Source: Pseudomonadota bacterium
GTDB taxonomy: Bacteria > Cyanobacteriota > Vampirovibrionia > Obscuribacterales > Obscuribacteraceae
Reading direction: 5' to 3'
DNA length: 64,000 nucleotides
Assembly (NCBI GenBank): GCA_021325555.1
Contig: JAJPGY010000016.1
Span: forward strand, 62,001-126,000
This document shows positions 38,932 through 48,766 of the stretch, piece by piece. The position numbers were made by a program, and so were the translations under genes. How positions within the stretch are numbered: the first letter of the stretch is position 1; every line of letters starts with the position of its first letter. Under the pieces are notes generated by a model. The model saw nothing but the letters and a program-made list of their open reading frames with translations. It did not search any database and was not told the origin of the DNA.

Positions 38932-39813
38932 TCAGTTGGGCACGGCGCCGGACTCGGCCGCCAGGCGGGACTTGAGCAGGTGGGCGAGTGCCGCCTTCGA
39001 GCCGGGGTCCCGGGGATTAAGCTGGATGCCACGCCGGTAGGCGTCGACGGCCGCGGCCCGGTTGCCGCTCTGCTCGAGCGAGGCGCCCAGGAGAAGGTAA
39101 GCCCAGTGGTTGCCGGGGCTGAGCTCAATCGCCTTTCGCTCCAGCGCCATGGCCGCCCTGGCGTCCCCGCGCTGAAGCATGCACTTGCCCAGCCCGACAT
39201 AGGCCATGGCATGGCGGGGATCGAGGGCGATCACCTGCCGGTACTCGCTTGCCGCCTCCTGCCAGAACTTCTTGGCCTCCAGGACCGCGGCCAGGTTGTA
39301 GTGGGCGACGGCATTTTTCGGCTCCTGGCGCACCACCATGCGGAACTGCTCGATGGCCGCGTCGTACTGCTCGAGCTGCTCCAGGCAAATGCCCAGGTTG
39401 CCCCGGGCAGCCACGTCCTTCGGGTTTTCCTCCAGGATCTGGCGGAAATGGGCGCCGGCCTCATCCCAGGACTCCTTCTTCATAAGCAGCGACCCCAGCT
39501 CGAAGCGCACCTCGGCGCTCCTGGGGTTCAGGCGCAGGGCCTCGAACAGGGTGAGGATCGCCTCATCCACGACCCCCAGCCGCTCGTCGACCAGGGCGAG
39601 CTTCCAGCGGGCCTCGAAATTGTCCGGCTTCATCTGTACCGCCTCCCGGAGCTCGAAGCCGGCCTGATTGTAGGCGCCGGCCTTCATGTACTCGTCGGCG
39701 GCCCGCATGCGCGCATCGAAGCGCCCGGCGGCCGCTGCCGGCCTTCCCAGCAGCCACGGCTGCAGAAGCAGGCTGGAGACGGTCAGGTAAAAGGTTCTCT
39801 GCCAGGCGTTCAC
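38932..39813 (-). CDS. secreted TPR protein
   Basis: A 293-residue protein with a signal-like N-terminus (LTVSSLLLQPWLLGRPAAAA) and about seven TPR units (GAYNQAGFELREAVQMKPDN, ESWDEAGAHFRQILEENPKD, EQYDAAIEQFRMVVRQEPKN and others). The repeats resemble those of the next TPR gene, but the two are not simple copies. GTG start at 39813. Role unknown; the pair is probably cotranscribed and periplasmic. Confidence 0.8.
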   Translation of the reverse strand: MNAWQRTFYLTVSSLLLQPWLLGRPAAAAGRFDARMRAADEYMKAGAYNQAGFELREAVQMKPDNFEARWKLALVDERLGVVDEAILTLFEALRLNPRSAEVRFELGSLLMKKESWDEAGAHFRQILEENPKDVAARGNLGICLEQLEQYDAAIEQFRMVVRQEPKNAVAHYNLAAVLEAKKFWQEAASEYRQVIALDPRHAMAYVGLGKCMLQRGDARAAMALERKAIELSPGNHWAYLLLGASLEQSGNRAAAVDAYRRGIQLNPRDPGSKAALAHLLKSRLAAESGAVPN

Positions 39814-39971
39814 GGGGCAATTATAAGCGCCAAACGCCGCCCGGGCGATACTACCCCGGCTGGATATGCGACCGGCCGCCGGCGCCTATACAGAAGGTCA
39901 GTCCGGGCTCCCGGCTCTGCCGGAGCTAGTAAACTTCTAGTGAGTCGATCCCCTGAGCGCGAAAGATCCCG

Positions 39972-41237
39972 ATGCCGCTAGACATACTTCAGTTCACGCC
40001 CCAGCAGTGGCTCTGGAAGGTGGCCTTCCCGCCTTTGTTTTACGCGGTCCACGGCTGGTTCGCCACCGAGATGGCCATATGGGCCCTCTTTCACCCCTAC
40101 CAGCCGCTCAGCATCTTCGGCTTCCGGCTGGCCTGGGCGCAGGGCATCTTCCCCAAGCGGCGCGGCAAGCTGGCCCAGGCTGTCGCCGGCACGATCACCG
40201 ACACGCTTCTGACCACGGCCGACATCAAGCAGCAGACCGAGCTCCTGGTCACCGAGAAAAACATCTACGTGGCCGTGGACGCCTTCGCCGACTCCATCCT
40301 CAAGGAGTTCCGCGACACCACCAAGCTGCACCGCCTGGCCAACGATCTGGCCGAGGTGAGCCCGGCCATCCTCCAGCACCTGGTGGTCTCGGTGATAGAC
40401 GCGCTCGAGCACGGGCGCGAGCACCGCGTGGCCGTGGTCACCGAGAAGATCTTCGATCAGGTGATCATGTCGGCCCGCATCTCGCTCGATCAGGCCAACG
40501 AGATAGCCGCCCGCTTCATGGAGGGCTTCCTGACCGCCTCCCGCATCCGGGCAGGGCTGGTCAAGCTCTTGAGCCCGCAGAACATAAACGCCCTCGACGA
40601 GTCCATACAGGCCCACGCCAGCGGCCCTTACAAGCTGCTGGCCAGGATAATCGGCGTCAAGCGGGTCTGCTACGAGTGGCGTAACTACCTGGAGAAGGAG
40701 CCCGAGGAGTCCGAGCGCCTGGTGGCCGACCTGGTGAAGCGCTTCGGGATAAAGGATCAGATCGCCATCCAGATAGCCAACTTCGACATGCGCTCGCTGC
40801 CGCTGCAGACGATCGCCCAGCTGCGGGAGAATGTGATCTCCTTCGTGCAGGCCTTCATGCTCGAACACCGGCAGGACATATTGTCCGTGGTCGGGCGCAT
40901 CGAGGGCGAGGCGATGGGCACGGTGCGCGCGGCGATCATCAGGTTCAACCCGGAGACGATCCCGCCTGCCTGGCTGCAACGCACCAAACAGGACATCGCC
41001 GCCTTCTTCTACGCCTACCTGCAGCGGGAACTGGGCGAGCTTCTGGAAAAGGCGATCCCGGCCCTGGGCATGTACACGCTCATAGCGCGGAAGATCGAGC
41101 TTTTCACGCCCCAGCAGCTGGAGGCGCTCATCAAGCGCATCTGCCGGCAGGAGCTCAAGTGGCTGGCCCTTCTCGGCGGCTTCATCGGCGGCTGGCTGGG
41201 CTGCGTGCAGATCCTGGTCAACCTGTGGATTCCGTAA
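39972..41237 (+). CDS. DUF445 family membrane protein
   Basis: A 421-residue protein with hydrophobic segments at both ends and a long helical middle. The N-terminus carries the DUF445 hallmark: WFATEMAIWALFHPYQPLSI then IFPKRRGKLAQAVAGTITDT. Both termini would anchor the helical core to the membrane. The biochemical function of the family is not established. uvrA begins 107 bp downstream on the same strand. Confidence 0.82.
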   Translation: MPLDILQFTPQQWLWKVAFPPLFYAVHGWFATEMAIWALFHPYQPLSIFGFRLAWAQGIFPKRRGKLAQAVAGTITDTLLTTADIKQQTELLVTEKNIYVAVDAFADSILKEFRDTTKLHRLANDLAEVSPAILQHLVVSVIDALEHGREHRVAVVTEKIFDQVIMSARISLDQANEIAARFMEGFLTASRIRAGLVKLLSPQNINALDESIQAHASGPYKLLARIIGVKRVCYEWRNYLEKEPEESERLVADLVKRFGIKDQIAIQIANFDMRSLPLQTIAQLRENVISFVQAFMLEHRQDILSVVGRIEGEAMGTVRAAIIRFNPETIPPAWLQRTKQDIAAFFYAYLQRELGELLEKAIPALGMYTLIARKIELFTPQQLEALIKRICRQELKWLALLGGFIGGWLGCVQILVNLWIP

Positions 41238-41343
41238 GACGCCGGGCGCGGCAGGCCGCCGGCGCTATAATTGAGCTTCTAAGCAGAAGACCGCGCGGGC
41301 AAGCGAGGCCGGCCTCCCGCCCGCCGCTTGCGCAGGGCAGACA

Positions 41344-44244
<2,901 letters not shown>

Positions 44245-44323
44245 GAGAATTGTTTCTTAGGATTTCTTGGCATCTGGCAGGCGATGATCTAACATTTACG
44301 GTCTGACTGCAGGCGGGGTCGAC

Positions 44324-44851
44324 GTGCCGAATCGGAGCAACGAGAGACAGGGGCAGCAGGCGGGCCACGAGCTGCCGGCCTCGCTCTACGACAGCCTGCG
44401 CAAACGCGGTCACCGCATCACCGCCCAGCGGGAGACGATCCTGCAGATCTTCCGCGAGCAGAGCCCGGGCACCCACCTGTCGGCTGAAGAGCTGCACGCC
44501 AAGCTGGCCGAGCGCGGCTCGCAGGTGAGCCTGGCCACCGCTTACCGGACGCTGAAGCTGCTCTCCTCGATAGGGCTTCTGCGCGAGCTAGATTTTGCGG
44601 AAGGACACAAGCACTACGAGCTGAAGCAGGACGACCTGCCGCACCAGCACATCGTTTGCATAGGCTGCAACACGACAATCGAGTTCGAGGACCACTTTCT
44701 CGAGGAGGCCGGGCAGAAGATAGGCGCCCGTTACAACTTCGAGGTGATCGACGCCCAGTTCAAGATCTTCGGGCTCTGCCCGCTCTGCCGCGCAGCCGGC
44801 GGCGCCGCTGCCAGCGAGCCGCGCGGCGCTCGCGCCGGCAAGAGCATATGA
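44324..44851 (+). CDS. Fur-family transcriptional regulator
   Basis: A metal-dependent repressor of 175 residues. The winged helix covers RKRGHRITAQRETILQIF and VSLATAYRTLKLLSSIGLL. The metal-site region LPHQHIVCIGCNTTIEFED and the second Cys pair CPLC near the C-terminus give the structural zinc site. Whether it senses iron, zinc, manganese or peroxide cannot be decided by eye. The start is GTG at 44324. Its stop overlaps the FeoA-like gene (ATGA), so the two are cotranslated, which favours iron. Confidence 0.9.
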   Translation: MPNRSNERQGQQAGHELPASLYDSLRKRGHRITAQRETILQIFREQSPGTHLSAEELHAKLAERGSQVSLATAYRTLKLLSSIGLLRELDFAEGHKHYELKQDDLPHQHIVCIGCNTTIEFEDHFLEEAGQKIGARYNFEVIDAQFKIFGLCPLCRAAGGAAASEPRGARAGKSI

Positions 44852-45099
44852 GGTGGCGCATGACGCTTACCGAGGCAAAAGAAGGTGACTGGCTCGTAGT
44901 AACCGGCGTCGCCGGGGAGGAGATCATGCTGGCCGCGCTCCGCTTCGGCATCGACGAGGGCGCGCGCATCAGGCTGGAAAAGAAGATCCCGGCCGGCCCG
45001 GTGATCATCTCCCGCAACCAGCTGGAGATCGCGCTCGGCCGCCGGCTCGCCCAGGCGATCGAGGTGGCGCCCGCCGCCGGGGAAGACGGCCGCCTATGA
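44848..45099 (+). CDS. FeoA-domain protein
   Basis: A small 83-residue protein with a single SH3-like FeoA domain: LTEAKEGDWLVVTGVAGEE, RFGIDEGARIRLEKK and GPVIISRNQLEIALGRRLA. FeoA domains support ferrous iron uptake with FeoB, and similar domains end DtxR-type regulators; no feoB is present in the window. ATG 44848 overlaps the Fur stop by 4 bp; ATG 44860, behind AGGTGG, is an alternative. Its stop overlaps the next gene in the same way. Confidence 0.82.
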   Translation: MRWRMTLTEAKEGDWLVVTGVAGEEIMLAALRFGIDEGARIRLEKKIPAGPVIISRNQLEIALGRRLAQAIEVAPAAGEDGRL

Positions 45100-45389
45100 C
45101 CAAGCCGCTTCTCTGCCCCTGCTGCCAGTGCCCGCTCGCCCCGCCTTCCGGCCAGTCGACCGGCATGCACTGCCCGCGCTGCAACGCCTGGCTGGACTTC
45201 GACCCGCTCTGCCTGGGCAGCTGCCTGACCTGCTACAAGGCTCATCAGGCCAAGGCCAGCGACTGCATCAAAACCGTGTCCCCGTCCAAGCCGGACGGCA
45301 AGCAGGCGGCCGCGCGCAAGGCCATCCGGGCAGCTGCGCATCTCGAGGAGCACCCCACCGCCTCGCCTCCCTACGCAGCGGGCGAGTGA
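45096..45389 (+). CDS. small cysteine-rich putative metal-binding protein
   Basis: A 97-residue protein with ten cysteines in its first 57 residues (positions 7, 9, 10, 12, 26, 29, 39, 43, 46, 57), arranged as CPCCQC, CPRC and CLGSCLTC clusters. The second half is basic, disordered and Lys/Ala-rich. I do not recognise the family; metal binding is inferred from the Cys pattern and from the tight fur-feoA context. Its ATG overlaps the feoA stop (ATGA). Confidence 0.7.
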   Translation: MTKPLLCPCCQCPLAPPSGQSTGMHCPRCNAWLDFDPLCLGSCLTCYKAHQAKASDCIKTVSPSKPDGKQAAARKAIRAAAHLEEHPTASPPYAAGE

Positions 45390-45409
45390 GGCCGAAAGAG
45401 CGGAGCGCA

Positions 45410-45415
45410 TATAAT
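45410..45415 (+). promoter_or_regulatory. possible -10 box before the S1-like gene
   Basis: A perfect TATAAT in an otherwise GC-rich stretch after the Cys-rich gene. No convincing -35 box lies at the right distance, so confidence is low. Confidence 0.3.
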
Positions 45416-45493
45416 AAAATAGCGATGGGCCCGCCGACCGCGGCGCGCCCGGCAATCTCACCTGCCCGACTGCCTTGCGGGGTCCGCTCGCGA

Positions 45494-46534
45494 ATGGTTC
45501 CACCGCTCAATCCCTGGAAACTGACCGGCTATAAGGCCGGGCAGAACGTGGCCATCAAGATAATGGCCGCGGAGCCGGGCGGCTATGCGGTGCTCATCCC
45601 CAAGGACAACCTGCCCGGCTTCCTGCCCACGGAGGCCAAGCTGAAGATAGGCGAGGAGGTGCTCGCCCAGTTCGTCTGCGTGCACAACAACCGGGTGCTT
45701 CTCTCGGCCAGGTTCTCGGGCAGCACCGACAAGCCGACCGCTGCCGCCCAGCAGCAGACCACCCAGAAGATCAACTGGGCCGAGCAGCTGTCTGGGGGCG
45801 GCTCCGAACAGGACGCCGCCTTTGCCGTCTGGTCGCAGACCGCCCCGCGCAAGATCCACCTGCGCCGGGCCACCGACCTCATCCTGCCGCCGGTCGACGG
45901 CAAGCCGCCCAACAGCTTCACGATGAGCGAGTACGACCTCGAGTGGCTGATAACTGACCTGGAAGGCGGCATGCGCACCGGCTGCGTGAAGGCCTCCTCG
46001 GAGGAGAAGCTCTCCCGCTCGGCCGTTTTGCTCTACAAGGGGCGGGCGGTCGGCTGCATCTACGGAAGCAAGTCGATGCCGGACTCGCTGCCCACCGAGC
46101 AGTCGCTGCAGCTCATGCTCGAGGACCTGGCGCTGCCGGCCACGAAGGTGACGATCTACGACCTGCCCGAGGAGGTGACGCTGGCCATGTCCGCGCTCTT
46201 TCTCGGCTACCCGGTGCAGCGCTCCGACGACCTCGATGCCCGCTCCTACATGGACTACCTGTGCGGCTGGTTCGCGGAAAAGGGTCAGACAGCCTGCCTG
46301 GCCCTCACCCTGCCGTCGTCAGCCGCCAACTGCCTGGTCTTCATCGCCAGGGGCCAGTACGCGGGCGCCTTTTACGTGGAAGACCAGAAATTCAGCCAGG
46401 ACAGGAACTACGTCTACGAGCTGCTGGCCAACGAGCCGGGCGCGGGGCTGGAGGCCAGCATACTGCCGCCGGAGATGACATCACCGGCGGTGCGCTTCGG
46501 CTTCTCCCTGAGCATGGCCCGCAAGCGCGCCTGA
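45494..46534 (+). CDS. protein with S1-like N-terminal domain, function unknown
   Basis: From ATG 45494 the product is 346 residues (ATG 45425 is an alternative, and the open frame reaches back further). The N-terminal 75 residues resemble an S1/OB fold: YKAGQNVAIKIMAAEPGGYA, PGFLPTEAKLKIGEEVLAQ and NNRVLLSARF. The rest is a globular region I do not recognise (YDLEWLITDLEGGMRTGCV, SRSAVLLYKGRAVGCIYG), with no membrane segment. It converges on the RNase E/G gene. An RNA-binding role is only suggested by the S1-like part. Confidence 0.7.
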   Translation: MVPPLNPWKLTGYKAGQNVAIKIMAAEPGGYAVLIPKDNLPGFLPTEAKLKIGEEVLAQFVCVHNNRVLLSARFSGSTDKPTAAAQQQTTQKINWAEQLSGGGSEQDAAFAVWSQTAPRKIHLRRATDLILPPVDGKPPNSFTMSEYDLEWLITDLEGGMRTGCVKASSEEKLSRSAVLLYKGRAVGCIYGSKSMPDSLPTEQSLQLMLEDLALPATKVTIYDLPEEVTLAMSALFLGYPVQRSDDLDARSYMDYLCGWFAEKGQTACLALTLPSSAANCLVFIARGQYAGAFYVEDQKFSQDRNYVYELLANEPGAGLEASILPPEMTSPAVRFGFSLSMARKRA

Positions 46535-46643
46535 GGGCTGCCGCCGGCGCGCCGGCCTGCTGAACGGCGATCCGCGAAAGGGAGCCGCGGCGCGCGTCTT
46601 GCACCGCCTGTGGTGCAAGAGCGGCCGCTCCGCCTCCGGGCCC

Positions 46644-48707
46644 TTACTCCTGCTCCGAGCCGCCGTGCTCTTCGCCGGCACCGCGGCCCGGGCCGGTCTG
46701 CCAGGCTGCCAGCTGCTCGGCGCCGCCCTGCCCGCCGCCCTCGCTGCCCTGCTCGGCCGGGCGCCCGCCCGAGGACTCCCGGTCCCACCAGGCGCCGCCC
46801 TCGCCGGCTCCGGGCTCGAGCCCGGCCGCCTCCTGCTTCTGCGCAAGCGTTCGCCCCTGCCCGTGACCCTCGGCCCTGCTTTCCGGACCGGACCCGGGCC
46901 GCTCGCCTGACTCCTCCTCGGCAGGTGTCTTGGCCTTCAGGCGGTAGACACCGGTTATCGGCTCCGGCTCCGCTTCGAAGGGGCTGTATGGCTCGGGCAT
47001 CGGCCCGGCCTCCTGACCCGAGCGCTCACTCTCGGCCGGCTGCTCCTCGAGGTCGCGCCGCAGCTGCTCGGCCTCGGCCACCGAGGCACCCAGCGAAAAG
47101 GCGGGCGCCTCTTCCTCCTCCTCCTCGAAAAGGGCCGGTCCGGGCTCGAAACGCTCGGGCAGGGCCGGCTCCTCCTCCTCGCCGACCAGCGACTCGACCT
47201 CCTCCTCGGACTCCTCGTTGAGGTGGGCGCGCCCGCCGGCAAAGGTGCCGGCGCCGGGGCGCTCGTCGAGCAGCTCGTCGGGCACCTGGGCCAGGATCTC
47301 GTCGGGCACCTCGGCTATCATCTCCTCCTCGGCCGCCCGCGCCTGGGCAGCGCCCGTGACCACGGTCGACTGCACGCGTCCGGAGCTCACCGACGCCGCG
47401 CGCAGGGCCGCCCTGGCGCCGGCCGCCCGGCGGGAGGCCGCACGCCCGCGCCCCTGCTCTTCCTGGCGCGGCTTGGTGCTTATCAGCCGCCGGTGCTCGG
47501 CAAAGCCTATCTCCAGGGTCGGCACCACCCCGAGCCCGGCGCAGGTGGAGCAGGAGGCGGTAAACAGCTCGCGCAGGCTCTGTCCCTGCCGGCGCCGGGT
47601 GAGCTCGACCAGCCCCAGGTCGGAGAGCTGGCCGACCTGCGGCTTGGCGCGGTCATCCTCCAGCGAGCGTTGGAAGGCCTCCAGGACCAGCTGCTGGTCC
47701 TTGCGGTTGTCCATGTCGATGAAGTCGACGATCACCATGCCGCCTATGTTGCGCAGGCGGAGCTGGCGGGGGATCTCGTGGGCGGCCTCCAGGTTGGTCC
47801 GGCGCACGGTCTCAGCCTGGGTGCGCGAGCTGGTGAAGCGGCCGGAGTTGACGTCTATTACCGTCAGGGCCTCGGTCGGCTGTATGTTCAGGTGACCTCC
47901 CGAGGGCAGCTCCACCCGGTCGGAAAGGGCGGCCTCGATCTCCCGGTCCACCCCTTTGGCCACCAGGAGCGGCTGGTCGCCGGTGTGCATGCGCACCTGC
48001 GTGTGGCGTCCCGTCCAGCCGGAGAGGAACTCCTGCGCCCGCCTGAGCCCGTCCGCGCTGTCCACCAGCACCTCGCCGATATCGGTAGAGTAGGCATCGC
48101 GGATCACCCGGTAGAGCAGGTCCTGGTCGCGGTAGATGAGCGTCGGGCCGATCGAAGCCTCGCCATCGGAGACGATCGACTGCCAGCGGTCCCAGAGCTG
48201 CTCAAAGTCCTCGAACAGCTCCTGCTCGCCCTGACCCTTGGCCTCGGTGCGGATAATCAGCCCCACCCCCGGCGGCTTCAGGAGGTTGACCACGGACTTG
48301 AGCCGGGCCCGCTCCCTGGCCTCGGCTATGCGGCGCGAAATCGAGATGCCGCGCTCCTCGGGCACCAGCACCAGGAAGCGCCCGGGCAGGCTAATCGCCG
48401 TTGAGACCCGCGGGCCCTTATGCCCGGTCGGCTCCTTGGTTATCTGCACCAGAAGCTTCTGCTTGGGCACCAGGCGCTCCTTGAGCGCTCCCTGCCCGGG
48501 CACGTCGTTGGCGTGCAGGAAGCCCATTTTGTCCTTGCCCAGGTTGACGAAGGCCGCATCTATGCCCGGCAGGATGTTCTCCACCGAGGCGGTATAGATG
48601 TCGCCCAGAAGAAGCTCGCCCCGGTTGACGAAGAACTCGACCACCCGGTCGTTCTCCAGAAGCGCGGCGATGCTGTCTTGTTCCGAAATTAACAGTGACT
48701 TTCTCAT
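46644..48707 (-). CDS. rng: ribonuclease E/G family endoribonuclease
   Basis: This single-strand endoribonuclease matures rRNA and initiates mRNA decay. The 687-residue protein opens with an S1 domain (LLLGDIYTASVENILPGIDA, FVNLGKDKMGFLHAND). The catalytic domain has the Mg-binding GGMVIVDFIDM, and the zinc-link cysteines follow in CSTCAGLG. The last 250 residues are a disordered, very acidic Glu-rich tail with Arg/Ala patches, comparable to the degradosome scaffold tail of RNase E but not similar in sequence. AAAGGAG precedes the ATG perfectly. It is downstream of the radical SAM gene. Confidence 0.93.
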   Translation of the reverse strand: MRKSLLISEQDSIAALLENDRVVEFFVNRGELLLGDIYTASVENILPGIDAAFVNLGKDKMGFLHANDVPGQGALKERLVPKQKLLVQITKEPTGHKGPRVSTAISLPGRFLVLVPEERGISISRRIAEARERARLKSVVNLLKPPGVGLIIRTEAKGQGEQELFEDFEQLWDRWQSIVSDGEASIGPTLIYRDQDLLYRVIRDAYSTDIGEVLVDSADGLRRAQEFLSGWTGRHTQVRMHTGDQPLLVAKGVDREIEAALSDRVELPSGGHLNIQPTEALTVIDVNSGRFTSSRTQAETVRRTNLEAAHEIPRQLRLRNIGGMVIVDFIDMDNRKDQQLVLEAFQRSLEDDRAKPQVGQLSDLGLVELTRRRQGQSLRELFTASCSTCAGLGVVPTLEIGFAEHRRLISTKPRQEEQGRGRAASRRAAGARAALRAASVSSGRVQSTVVTGAAQARAAEEEMIAEVPDEILAQVPDELLDERPGAGTFAGGRAHLNEESEEEVESLVGEEEEPALPERFEPGPALFEEEEEEAPAFSLGASVAEAEQLRRDLEEQPAESERSGQEAGPMPEPYSPFEAEPEPITGVYRLKAKTPAEEESGERPGSGPESRAEGHGQGRTLAQKQEAAGLEPGAGEGGAWWDRESSGGRPAEQGSEGGGQGGAEQLAAWQTGPGRGAGEEHGGSEQE

Positions 48708-48766
48708 AAAACTCCTTTTTATTCCCGCCGGTGCGCCGCCGCGAGCCGCAGGCTCGCCGGGCCACC

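Noticed and set aside
48072..48084. CCGATATCGGT in the RNase E/G gene
   Set aside because: Matches only 11 bases of the palindrome core, lacks the AA/TT flanks, and encodes a conserved DIGEV peptide; likely chance.
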